64,000 nt of DNA, taken from contig NZ_VAUW01000023.1 of assembly GCF_005771495.1 (NCBI RefSeq), forward strand, positions 1-64,000. The letters run 5' to 3'. Below are positions 25,796 through 33,809 of this stretch, piece after piece. Under the pieces are notes generated by a model. It did not search any database, was not told where the DNA came from, and saw only the letters and a program-made list of their open reading frames with translations. The stretch comes from Maribacter sp. ACAM166. GTDB lineage: Bacteria > Bacteroidota > Bacteroidia > Flavobacteriales > Flavobacteriaceae. Position 1 is the first letter of the stretch. Every line of letters begins with the position of its first letter. The translations under genes were made by a program, and so were the position numbers.

Positions 25796-26254
25796 TTAAA
25801 ATACTTTGACGAACTGTTGGCAAACAATAATCATACTTTCCCTAGGCTCTCTCCCAAATTCGTTTAACTCTCTTGTGTAATAGTCCCAATGTACTTTTTT
25901 CCAGTATTCAAGTGACTTATCACCTTCGCCTTCTAGTTGTGCATAAGGTATGTCGATACTAAAGTACGGTTTAAGGATGACTGCTGTTGTGCGAACAATA
26001 CATTGTGCCTCACCATGCCAATTAGTTACCACTATAAAATCTCCTATTTTAGGCAGTACTTTTTTGCGATTTTGTAATCCTAAAAGAGAATGTGATGTTG
26101 CTTTTTTAACCTCTTTTTTTACCAGCTCTGCCAATTCATTAGCATCTTTTTCAGTATCACCATAATAGGTTGTTTCAGGAGTGTTTTCAAAAGCGTGTTC
26201 CAAATGGGTGTCTAAATAATCTCCCCACATATTTCTAGCCGAAGCATTTTCCAT
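25796..26254 (-). CDS. ASCH-domain protein
   Basis: A 152-residue soluble protein with an ASCH domain, a PUA-like beta-barrel thought to bind RNA or nucleic-acid bases. Typical parts are NMWGDYLDTHLEHAFE at the start, KIGDFIVVTNWHGEAQCIVRTT (about 70-92) and the GEGDKSLEYWKKVHWDYYTREL block (about 108-130), ending ESMIIVCQQFVKVF. Cellular role is unknown; some relatives act as RNases or transcription co-regulators. It stands alone between the convergent dehydrogenase gene and the second GMC gene. It is probably not functionally linked to the sugar genes. Confidence 0.85.
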   Translation of the reverse strand: MENASARNMWGDYLDTHLEHAFENTPETTYYGDTEKDANELAELVKKEVKKATSHSLLGLQNRKKVLPKIGDFIVVTNWHGEAQCIVRTTAVILKPYFSIDIPYAQLEGEGDKSLEYWKKVHWDYYTRELNEFGREPRESMIIVCQQFVKVF

Positions 26255-26364
26255 AAGATGATATTAACTTTTTTTGATTGTATTAATCAACCTTCATTGA
26301 AGGTTATACCTTGGTTTATAAAGTACTGAATCTATACGTTTGTCTTTTTGTATTTCATTTGTAA

Positions 26365-28068
26365 TCAAGAAAATTTTCCTTCTTTTAATTGTTCGGCAGC
26401 ATGGTTTGCCGCTCTTGCCGTAAAAGCCATATAAGTTAGTGAAGGGTTGACACAGCTTGAAGACGCCATAAACGCCCCGTCAGTTACATAAACATTAGGC
26501 ACAAGGTGAACTTGATTGTTTTTATTTAAAATAGAGGTTTTTGAGCTATGACCCATTCTTGCGCCTCCCATTTCATGTATACCTAGACCCGGGCCCGATG
26601 CTTCATCATATGAATTTACATCTTTAAACCCAGCAGCTTTGAACATGTTTACAATTTCCTTTTTAATGTCTTTGCGCATGTTGTATTCATTCTCTTTAAA
26701 CTCGACGTCAAACGCTAATTGAGGTAATCCCCATTTATCCTTTTCGGTAGGGCTTAGTGTTACCCGGTTATCATCATACGGTAAAAATTCTCCAAAACCG
26801 GTTACGCCAATGGTCCAATGCCCTGGTTTTAATATAGATTCCTTTAAGTCTTTTCCATATCCCATTTCACCGATTGCCTCAGACCAATCACCTCTACTTG
26901 CGGTTCCTTGGTACCCAAAGCCACGTAAATACCCGTCGCGTTTAGTCTGCTCATTGAGATTCACAAAACGGGGTATATAAAAACCGTTAGCACGTCTTCC
27001 TTTATAATACTTATCTAAATAACCATCAACCTTAGCTGTGGCTCCTAACTTGTAATGATGATCCATAATACCTCTTCCTAAGGCGTCTGAATCATTGCCC
27101 AACCCATTAGGGAATCGTTTAGATTTGGACTGTAGCAAAATACCTACAGATGCCATAGAAGAAGCACAAAGGAAGATAACTTTAGCTTTGAATTCTAGTT
27201 TTTCATTTGTTTCAGTATCTATAACTCTAACACCGGTTGCCTTTTTAGTTGTATCATCATATATAATTTCATGAACTATTGAATTTGGTCTCAACGTCAT
27301 ATTGCCCGTGCGTTCTGCTGCTGGTAAGGTTGATGAATTACTACTAAAATACCCCCCAAATGGGCATCCTCTCCAACAACGATCTCGATTTTGACAAGTA
27401 CCTCGACCCTCAAAAGTTGCTTCGGGATCGGTAATATGTGCGGCACGACCTATTGTAATCAAGCGACCATCTTCAAATTTTTCTGCGGTTTGTTTCTTAA
27501 AATCCTCCTCAACACAATTTAATTTCATGGCCGGCTGAAATTTTCCATCAGGTAACACTTCTAAGCCTAATTTTTCACCACTAACACCAATATACTTTTC
27601 AATTTTATCATACCATGGCGAAATATCTTCATATCTAACGGGCCAATCGACTCCTATTCCCTCTTTTTTATTAGCTCCAAAATCAATATCGCTCCATCTG
27701 TAACTTTGACGCCCCCAAGTAAGCGATCTTCCTCCAACTTGATACCCTCTTATCCAATCGAAACGTTTAGTTTCTACATAAGGGTGGTCTAGGTCATTTA
27801 CAAAAAAGTGTTTTACGTCTTCTTTTGGCGCCCAATTTACACGGCTTTGTACATGATATTTCTTCTTATCCTCCTTAGATAATTCTCCTTTCATAGGATA
27901 ATCCCATGGATCATCGTTCATAGTTGGGTAATCCTCAATATGTTTCACCATACGACCGCGTTCCAAGACAAGGGTTTTTAATCCCTTTTCAGTTAATTCT
28001 TTTGCAGCCCATCCGCCACTAATTCCTGTTCCGACCACGATTGCGTCGTATATTTCATTTTGATTCAT
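26365..28068 (-). CDS. GMC oxidoreductase, sugar dehydrogenase catalytic subunit, copy 2
   Basis: A 567-residue paralogue of the GMC enzyme at 19790-21502, clearly similar along the whole length. The FAD motif is YDAIVVGTGISGGWAAKEL near the start. The CX5CX3C cluster is CQNRDRCWRGCPFG (about 230), and the C-terminus has GLGIHEMGGARMG and VNPSLTYMAFTARAA. Like copy 1 it lacks a signal peptide. Unlike copy 1 it has no subunit-3 gene beside it, so it may share the partner at 19143 or use one elsewhere. It is divergent from the isomerase-DUF1080 operon at 28228. Proposed role: oxidation of a different glycoside in the same pathway. Confidence 0.9.
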   Translation of the reverse strand: MNQNEIYDAIVVGTGISGGWAAKELTEKGLKTLVLERGRMVKHIEDYPTMNDDPWDYPMKGELSKEDKKKYHVQSRVNWAPKEDVKHFFVNDLDHPYVETKRFDWIRGYQVGGRSLTWGRQSYRWSDIDFGANKKEGIGVDWPVRYEDISPWYDKIEKYIGVSGEKLGLEVLPDGKFQPAMKLNCVEEDFKKQTAEKFEDGRLITIGRAAHITDPEATFEGRGTCQNRDRCWRGCPFGGYFSSNSSTLPAAERTGNMTLRPNSIVHEIIYDDTTKKATGVRVIDTETNEKLEFKAKVIFLCASSMASVGILLQSKSKRFPNGLGNDSDALGRGIMDHHYKLGATAKVDGYLDKYYKGRRANGFYIPRFVNLNEQTKRDGYLRGFGYQGTASRGDWSEAIGEMGYGKDLKESILKPGHWTIGVTGFGEFLPYDDNRVTLSPTEKDKWGLPQLAFDVEFKENEYNMRKDIKKEIVNMFKAAGFKDVNSYDEASGPGLGIHEMGGARMGHSSKTSILNKNNQVHLVPNVYVTDGAFMASSSCVNPSLTYMAFTARAANHAAEQLKEGKFS

Positions 28069-28227
28069 GCCTAAATTTTTATCTTTTTCTATTGGTATTT
28101 CCTATATTTAGGGCATTGCTCCTAAGTATTGAGGATACTGCAAACAATTCTTTAAATATAATATTAATTGACAAGTTTATAGTGCCAATATTGGTAACTA
28201 ATTAAAATAACATATAGTATAAAACGT

Positions 28228-29280
28228 ATGAAAACAATAAAAGGCCCAGCGGTATTTTTAGCACAATTTGTAGATAGTAAAGCACCATTTAATACTTTGG
28301 ACGGTATGTGTAAATGGGCAGCGGATCTTGGATATAAGGGAATTCAGATTCCTACTTGGGAAAGTTTCTTAATTGACTTGGACAAAGCGGCAGAAAGTCA
28401 AACTTATTGTGATGAACTTAAAGGCAAGATAAATTCTTATGGTCTGGAAATCACAGAACTTTCCACTCACTTACAAGGACAATTGGTTGCAGTAAACCCT
28501 GCATATGATTTAATGTTCGATTCATTTGCTCCTGAAAATGTTCGTGGAAATCCGAAGGCAAGAACCGAATGGGCAATAGAGACCGTGAAAAAAGCAGCAA
28601 CAGCAAGTAGAAGATTGGGCTTAAATGCTCATGCCACATTTTCTGGTTCCTTATTATGGCATACGATGCACCCTTGGCCACAAAGACCTGCTGGTATGGT
28701 TGAAATGGGTTTTGAAGAATTAGCAAAGAGGTGGACACCTATTTTAAATCATTTTGATAAAGAAGGCGTTGATGTATGTTACGAGATTCACCCAGGTGAA
28801 GACTTACATGATGGGGATACTTTTGAACGTTTCTTAAAAGCTACGGGTAATCATAAAAGAGTAAATATTCTTTACGATCCTAGCCATTTCGTATTGCAGC
28901 AGTTAGATTATATCACTTATATAGATCATTACCATGAATTTATAAAGTCTTTTCACGTGAAGGATTCTGAGTTTAATCCGACAGGAAAGAAAGGTGCTTT
29001 TGGCGGATATAATGATTGGGGGGATAGAGCAGGTAGATACCGTTCTTTAGGAGATGGTCAAATAGATTTTAAAACGATATTCTCAAAACTTACACAATAC
29101 GGTTGTGATGTTTGGGCGGTAATGGAATGGGAGTGCTGCATTAAAAGTCCGGAACAAGGAGCACGCGAAGGCGCAAAGTTTATTCAAGATCATATTATTG
29201 AAGCTACCGAAAAGACATTCGATGATTTTGCCGGTGCTGAGATTGATAAAAAAATGTTGAAAAAAATGTTAGGACTTTAA
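28228..29280 (+). CDS. sugar phosphate isomerase/epimerase (cytoplasmic TIM barrel)
   Basis: A 350-residue xylose-isomerase-like TIM barrel without a signal peptide, unlike the two Tat-type relatives in this island. Motifs are WAADLGYKGIQIPTW (about 27-41), VDVCYEIHPGEDLHDG (metal Glu, about 181), VNILYDPSHFVLQQLDY (Asp, about 213), KSFHVKDSEFNPTGKKG (about 240) and VWAVMEWECCIKSPEQGA (Glu, about 295). Similar proteins lie beside DUF1080 and GMC genes in many Bacteroidota sugar loci. Some relatives act on 3-keto-glucose or hydrate keto-glucals; that activity is inferred here. It starts an operon with two DUF1080 genes (11 and 15 bp gaps). Confidence 0.85.
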   Translation: MKTIKGPAVFLAQFVDSKAPFNTLDGMCKWAADLGYKGIQIPTWESFLIDLDKAAESQTYCDELKGKINSYGLEITELSTHLQGQLVAVNPAYDLMFDSFAPENVRGNPKARTEWAIETVKKAATASRRLGLNAHATFSGSLLWHTMHPWPQRPAGMVEMGFEELAKRWTPILNHFDKEGVDVCYEIHPGEDLHDGDTFERFLKATGNHKRVNILYDPSHFVLQQLDYITYIDHYHEFIKSFHVKDSEFNPTGKKGAFGGYNDWGDRAGRYRSLGDGQIDFKTIFSKLTQYGCDVWAVMEWECCIKSPEQGAREGAKFIQDHIIEATEKTFDDFAGAEIDKKMLKKMLGL

Positions 29281-29291
29281 ATATTATAGAA

Positions 29292-30029
29292 ATGAAGAAA
29301 ATAATTGGTAGTGTCGCGTTTTTACTGTTTTTTGTCTCTTGTAAACAAGAGAAGAAAGAAACTTCAGAAGCTACGGTTCAAGAAATTGAAACTCCTGAAA
29401 GTGAATGGGAAGTTTTATTTGATGGTTCTTCTTTTGATAATTGGAAAGAATTTCAAAGTGATAGCGTAAGTGATGTTTGGCAAATCGAAGACGATGCCAT
29501 GGTGTATAACCCGCCAGCCGATGGTGGGGAGAACAAAAATCATGATCTTGTCACCAAGAATGAATTTACTGATTTTGTGTTAAGCTTAGATTGGAAAATA
29601 TCAGAAGCAGGAAACAGTGGTGTTTTCTGGGGCGTGAATGAGGATGACAAATACAATACTGGTTATAAGACTGGCCCTGAGATTCAAATATTAGATAACG
29701 ATAAGCACCCAGATGCAAAAGCAGGTACAACACATCAAGCTGGTGCATTATATGATATGGTTTCTCCGGCAAAAGATGTTACTAAGCCAATCGGGGAATG
29801 GAATACCATGGTTGTTACCGTAAATCATAAAGAAAATAGCGGTAGCGTTACTTTGAACGGAACGGAAATGGTAAGTTTTCCTGTGGCGAATGAAGAATGG
29901 AACGCTATGGTAGCAAAATCTAAGTTTGCAGGTTGGGAAGGCTTTGGAAAGTTTACAACTGGTAAAATCGGATTACAAGACCATGGGAACGTAGTGGCGT
30001 TCAGAAATATAAAAATTAAGCAACTTTAA
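29292..30029 (+). CDS. DUF1080 (3-keto-disaccharide hydrolase-type) lipoprotein, first copy
   Basis: A 245-residue lipoprotein (MKKIIGSVAFLLFFVSC, then KQEKKE) with one DUF1080 domain, a concanavalin-like beta sandwich. Domain marks are WEVLFDGSSFDNWKE (about 40), FVLSLDWKISEAGNSGVFWG (about 95-114), TGPEIQILDNDKHPDA (about 126) and LQDHGNVVAFRNIKIKQL at the end. Work on this family links it to cleavage of 3-keto-glycosides made by GMC/Gfo oxidases. The Glu and His/Asp positions in these segments are conserved here. It is probably periplasmic. It lies between the isomerase gene and a second DUF1080 gene in one operon. Confidence 0.85.
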   Translation: MKKIIGSVAFLLFFVSCKQEKKETSEATVQEIETPESEWEVLFDGSSFDNWKEFQSDSVSDVWQIEDDAMVYNPPADGGENKNHDLVTKNEFTDFVLSLDWKISEAGNSGVFWGVNEDDKYNTGYKTGPEIQILDNDKHPDAKAGTTHQAGALYDMVSPAKDVTKPIGEWNTMVVTVNHKENSGSVTLNGTEMVSFPVANEEWNAMVAKSKFAGWEGFGKFTTGKIGLQDHGNVVAFRNIKIKQL

Positions 30030-30044
30030 TTCAAACAAAACCTG

Positions 30045-30872
30045 ATGAAATACAAATATATAGTACTATTATTGGCCGCATCTTTCGGTGTAATATCGTG
30101 CCAAGAAAAAGTAAAAGTAGAGCCCATTGATGATGTGAATAATGATGCAATGAATAGTATTATTGTTTATGATGAATATATGGGCGAAGAGCCGACGACA
30201 CCTGAGGAAACGGAATTTTATGAACCTAACGTTTCTGTGATACAATCAGGTGCTTTGGGAGCGCCACCAAGTGATGCCGTTGTTCTTTTTAACGGCACCA
30301 GTTTAGATAATTGGATCAGTTCAAATGATAGTACAGCAGCTAAATGGCATTTGAACAAAGATGCTAGTATGACCGTAAATGACAAAACAGGAAATATTCA
30401 AACCAAACAAAATTTTGGTGATGTACAACTGCATATTGAATGGAAATCTCCTTTGCCTGTTCAGTTGGAGGGACAGCATAGAGCTAATAGTGGTGTTTTT
30501 CTGAATGGTATTTATGAAGTGCAAATTCTAGATCAAAATGATAACCCTACATATGTAAACGGGCAAGTTGGTTCTATCTACAAGCAGCATGTGCCTTTGG
30601 CAATGGCATCTGTTCCGACAGGTGAATGGAATATATATGACATTATCTACCATGCACCAGAATTTAATACTGATGGTGGTAAAATTAAGTCGGGTGACAT
30701 CACGGTTATCCATAATGGTGTGTTGGTTCAAGACCATATTGAGTTGAAAGGTACGACCCCTTACATTGGTTGGCCTAAAAACCCAGCACATGGTAAAGGA
30801 CCATTGTTGCTGCAAGACCATGGTGATGATAGTCGTGTAAGCTTCAGAAATATTTGGGTTAGAGAGTTATAA
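30045..30872 (+). CDS. DUF1080 (3-keto-disaccharide hydrolase-type) lipoprotein, second copy
   Basis: A 275-residue lipoprotein (MKYKYIVLLLAASFGVISC signal) with one DUF1080 domain after a longer acidic linker (about 20-75). Domain marks are AVVLFNGTSLDNWISS (about 79-94), NFGDVQLHIEWKSP (about 124), RANSGVFLNGIYEVQILDQND (about 146-166) and LQDHGDDSRVSFRNIWVREL at the end. It is clearly diverged from its neighbour, which suggests a different substrate rather than redundancy. It is the last gene of the isomerase-DUF1080-DUF1080 operon and is followed by a terminator-like hairpin at 30890-30936. Confidence 0.85.
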   Translation: MKYKYIVLLLAASFGVISCQEKVKVEPIDDVNNDAMNSIIVYDEYMGEEPTTPEETEFYEPNVSVIQSGALGAPPSDAVVLFNGTSLDNWISSNDSTAAKWHLNKDASMTVNDKTGNIQTKQNFGDVQLHIEWKSPLPVQLEGQHRANSGVFLNGIYEVQILDQNDNPTYVNGQVGSIYKQHVPLAMASVPTGEWNIYDIIYHAPEFNTDGGKIKSGDITVIHNGVLVQDHIELKGTTPYIGWPKNPAHGKGPLLLQDHGDDSRVSFRNIWVREL

Positions 30873-30889
30873 CACAATTTTAAGAATAT

Positions 30890-30936
30890 AAAAAAAGGGG
30901 TGAACAAGAATTAATTTTTGTCTACTCCTTTTTTTA
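30890..30936 (+). terminator. intrinsic terminator after the DUF1080 operon
   Basis: AAAAAAAGGGGTGAACAA (30890-30907) pairs with TTGTCTACTCCTTTTTTT (30918-30935), with two G-U pairs and one mismatch, and the 3' arm ends in a long T run. It lies about 18 bp past the stop of the second DUF1080 gene. Confidence 0.75.
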
Positions 30937-30980
30937 TTAAGGATAGGTAGATTCATGAAAACTAAATTTCACAATTACCT

Positions 30981-30988
30981 TACCTTTG
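30981..30988 (+). promoter_or_regulatory. Bacteroidota -7 promoter element for yicC-gmk-nadD
   Basis: TACCTTTG matches the -7 consensus TAnnTTTG exactly and lies 20 bp before the yicC ATG. Confidence 0.6.
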
Positions 30989-31008
30989 TCAAAATCTAAA
31001 ATGCATCC

Positions 31009-31866
31009 ATGATTCAATCCATGACAGGCTTTGGTAAGTATGTAATTCAATTACCAAATAAAAAAATTACGGTAGAGCTAAAATCACTCAATAGCAAGAG
31101 CATCGATTTAAACGCTCGTATGCCATCTAGTTATCGCGAAAAGGAATTGGAGTTAAGAAAGATAATCGCAAACTCACTTCAACGTGGTAAGGTAGATTTT
31201 AGTCTATATGTTGAACTTACAGGTGATGAAACTACTTCTCAGGTAAATGAGGTTGCTGTTAAGCAGTACATGGCTCAATTGAAAAGTATAGCTACGGGTG
31301 ATGACCTAAAATTATTGGAGATGGCACTTCGTTTTCCAGATGCTATGAAAACCGCAAAAGAAGATATCGATGAAACCGAATATGAAGCAATCAAGCAAGC
31401 GTTACAAGGGGCATTGGTTGAAATAAACGAATTCAGGTCTGAAGAAGGCGGTGTTTTGGAACACGATTTTTTAGCTAGAATCGCTTCTTTGCAACACTTA
31501 TTGGATACAGTAATAGAAATAGACCCAGAACGTCAAGGCACTATTCGTGAACGATTAGAAAAGGCTGTTCAAGATTTGAAGGCAGACGTTGACGCTAATA
31601 GATTTGAACAGGAGCTTATTTACTATTTAGAAAAATATGATATTACCGAAGAGAAAGTAAGATTGGCAAACCATTTAGATTTTTTCAGTAAAACGATGAA
31701 ATCTGACGATAGTAATGGTAAGAAATTAGGTTTTATTTCTCAGGAAATAGGGCGTGAAATCAATACGATTGGTTCTAAGGCAAATTATGCGCCAATGCAG
31801 CAATTAGTGGTGCAAATGAAAGATGAACTTGAAAAGATTAAAGAACAAATGTTAAATGTGCTATAA
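31009..31866 (+). CDS. yicC: YicC-family endoribonuclease
   Basis: A 285-residue protein of the YicC/YloC family, endoribonucleases involved in RNA turnover. The N-terminus MIQSMTGFGKY is the family signature, and VELKSLNSKSIDLNARMP follows. The C-terminal DUF1732 part includes FEQELIYYLEKYDITEE, LANHLDFFSKTM and LGFISQEIGREINTIGSKAN (about 243-262). It starts a tight operon: gmk begins at the next base after its stop, then nadD follows. This yicC-gmk-nadD order is common in Bacteroidota. Length is normal. Confidence 0.94.
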   Translation: MIQSMTGFGKYVIQLPNKKITVELKSLNSKSIDLNARMPSSYREKELELRKIIANSLQRGKVDFSLYVELTGDETTSQVNEVAVKQYMAQLKSIATGDDLKLLEMALRFPDAMKTAKEDIDETEYEAIKQALQGALVEINEFRSEEGGVLEHDFLARIASLQHLLDTVIEIDPERQGTIRERLEKAVQDLKADVDANRFEQELIYYLEKYDITEEKVRLANHLDFFSKTMKSDDSNGKKLGFISQEIGREINTIGSKANYAPMQQLVVQMKDELEKIKEQMLNVL

Positions 31867-32448
31867 ATGAAAGGTGGAAAACTTATAATTTTTTCTGCAC
31901 CTTCCGGAAGCGGAAAAACAACAATCGTACGTCATCTCTTGGCTCAACCCGAATTAAACTTGGCCTTTTCGGTTTCGGCGACATCAAGACCTAGAAGAGG
32001 TAAAGAGAAGAATAAGGAGCATTATTACTTCATGTCTGTTTCAGAATTTAAGAATCATATCAAAAATGATAATTTTTTGGAGTGGGAAGAAGTGTATAGA
32101 GATAATTTTTATGGCACTTTAAAAAGTGAAGTAGAACGTCTTTGGGCAGAGGGAAAGAACGTTATTTTTGACATTGATGTAGTTGGAGGCCTTCGTATAA
32201 AAAAGAAATTCCCAGAGCTTACATTGGCTGTATTTGTAAAACCACCTAGTGTAGATGAATTAAAAATCAGACTTAAAAAACGAAGTACTGAAAGTGATGA
32301 TAAGATAAATATGCGTATTGCCAAGGCTTCGGTTGAGCTCGCTACAGCTCCGCAGTTTGACCGTATTATTAAGAATTACGATTTAGATATTGCGCTAAAG
32401 GAATCAGTAGAATTGGTAGCCGCTTTCATAGGTACTGAAAATGAATAG
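31867..32448 (+). CDS. gmk: guanylate kinase
   Basis: A 193-residue cytoplasmic enzyme that phosphorylates GMP to GDP. The P-loop is SAPSGSGKTT (about 9-18). GMP-binding residues lie in SVSATSRPRRGKEKNKEHYYF (about 35-55), and FLEWEEVYRDNFYGT and FDIDVVGGLRIKKKFP follow at their usual places. The ATG begins at the base after the yicC stop and nadD starts 6 bp after its own stop, so expression is coupled. Complete and normal in length. Confidence 0.96.
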   Translation: MKGGKLIIFSAPSGSGKTTIVRHLLAQPELNLAFSVSATSRPRRGKEKNKEHYYFMSVSEFKNHIKNDNFLEWEEVYRDNFYGTLKSEVERLWAEGKNVIFDIDVVGGLRIKKKFPELTLAVFVKPPSVDELKIRLKKRSTESDDKINMRIAKASVELATAPQFDRIIKNYDLDIALKESVELVAAFIGTENE

Positions 32449-32454
32449 TTAGAT

Positions 32455-33039
32455 ATGAAAAAGGTTGGTCTTTATTTCGGAACCTTTAATCCTATACATA
32501 TTGGTCATTTGGTCATTGCAAACCATATGGTGGAGTTTTCTGATTTAGATGAGGTTTGGTTCGTTGTTACTCCACAAAGTCCTTTTAAGGTCAAGAAAAC
32601 GCTTTTAGATAATCATCATAGATATGAAATGGTCTACGAAGCAACGAGAGAGTATCCAAAGCTAAGCCCTAGCAAAATTGAATTTGACCTTCCCCAACCA
32701 AACTACACTGTAAATACTTTAGTTCATTTAAGCGAAAAATATCCTACTGGGTTTAGTTTTTCATTAATTATGGGAGAAGATAATTTGAAAGGGTTGCATA
32801 AATGGAAGAACTATGAGACCATTTTAGAGAATCACAATATTTATGTTTACCCTAGAATTTCTGATGGGTCTATTGAAAAACAGTTTATACAACATGAAAA
32901 AATACATCGTGTAAATGCGCCCATTATGGAAATCTCATCCACCTTTATTCGAAAAGAGCATAAAAATGGGAAAAACATAAAACCTATGTTGCCGCCAGAA
33001 GTCTGGACGTATTTAGATGAAATGAATTTCTATCGTTAG
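32455..33039 (+). CDS. nadD: nicotinate-nucleotide adenylyltransferase
   Basis: A 194-residue nucleotidyltransferase of NAD synthesis that joins ATP and nicotinate mononucleotide. It opens with the GxFNPxHxGH motif as GTFNPIHIGH (about 9-18), followed by EVWFVVTPQSPFK (about 35), YTVNTLVHL (about 83) and the ISSTFIR motif (about 161). Last gene of the yicC-gmk-nadD operon. Its stop overlaps by 4 bp the 3' end of the convergent DUF6503-like gene. Confidence 0.95.
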   Translation: MKKVGLYFGTFNPIHIGHLVIANHMVEFSDLDEVWFVVTPQSPFKVKKTLLDNHHRYEMVYEATREYPKLSPSKIEFDLPQPNYTVNTLVHLSEKYPTGFSFSLIMGEDNLKGLHKWKNYETILENHNIYVYPRISDGSIEKQFIQHEKIHRVNAPIMEISSTFIRKEHKNGKNIKPMLPPEVWTYLDEMNFYR

Positions 33040-33758
33040 TTAGTAGTATTTGCTTTTACAAGCGTGTCAGTTGCTAAATAACCATCATCCTTATTATAAA
33101 ACCATTCACGGATTTTAGGAATTTTCATCCCGTTAACGCTAATCATTTCCGATAGTAAGATATACTCTCCGTCGTTTTGGCTCTCATCATGGTAAAATTG
33201 ATATACCTCCATAGCATACGTTTTTGGGTCAAAATAGAAATACCAGGTATCACTTCCCACTTCCTTGTCGTAACCAACTTTAAGTACTACATATTCTTTT
33301 CCTTTAAAACTCTTTTTAGTCACCTTGGAGTCAATGATACTGCCAGGGTCCTCTAACTTCATTGGGAGGCCATACAGATAGGTGTAATAATTCTTCATCA
33401 TTTTAGCTCTCTCACACGTAATATTCAAACTATCCTTAATCGTAGGCAATATAGACGTGCTTCCATTTAATTTTAAGGTACATTCCCCTTGCTTCAATTC
33501 TGATTCAATTGTTGAATTATCCTTTTTAACAGTAGATTTAAAATAATTTTCAGGCAAATTGACCTCTAAAGTTGTACTGCGAGAATCATTACCCGGACTT
33601 TCCATTTCTATGAGCATCTTCCCTCTAAAAGATTTCCAATTACCATCTGGGTCATGAAAGGCAATAGCGTTTTTAAGAAGTTGTTTGCCACTAAGCTCTT
33701 GTCCAAAAACGGTAATATTTAACAGGAGCGCAATGAATAAAAAAAAGTACCTCATCAT
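33036..33758 (-). CDS. exported DUF6503-like protein
   Basis: An exported beta-rich protein related to the DUF6503/LolA-like outer membrane family of Bacteroidota. I start it at the tandem ATGATG at 33758/33755, which gives the signal MMRYFFLFIALLLNITVFGQ. A start at 33779 would add seven hydrophilic residues. The mature part has FHDPDGNWKSFRGKMLIEME (about 34-53), YTYLYGLPMKLEDPGS and DTWYFYFDPKTYAMEVYQFYHD (about 178). It may bind lipid or an envelope component; function is unknown. It follows the PiT gene, but a terminator hairpin covers its start codons, which may limit read-through. Confidence 0.75.
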   Translation of the reverse strand: MMRYFFLFIALLLNITVFGQELSGKQLLKNAIAFHDPDGNWKSFRGKMLIEMESPGNDSRSTTLEVNLPENYFKSTVKKDNSTIESELKQGECTLKLNGSTSILPTIKDSLNITCERAKMMKNYYTYLYGLPMKLEDPGSIIDSKVTKKSFKGKEYVVLKVGYDKEVGSDTWYFYFDPKTYAMEVYQFYHDESQNDGEYILLSEMISVNGMKIPKIREWFYNKDDGYLATDTLVKANTTN

Positions 33759-33786
33759 CAGATTGATTTGTGATGACAAGGTACTT
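33739..33786 (-). terminator. intrinsic terminator/attenuator overlapping the next gene's start
   Basis: On the minus strand AAGTACCTTGTCATCA (33786-33771) pairs with TGATGATGAGGTACTT (33760-33745), with 14 of 16 positions matching and a 10-nt loop. Eight Ts follow (33746-33739). The tandem start codons of the downstream gene lie in the 3' arm, and the T run encodes its Phe-Phe-Leu. Folding would both end PiT transcripts and hide the start. Confidence 0.75.
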
Positions 33787-33809
33787 ATAATTTCAGATTT
33801 TAAAAATTG

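Noticed and set aside
25796-26254. ASCH protein as part of the sugar island
   Set aside because: It is separated by terminators and strand from the sugar genes and its family has no sugar role.
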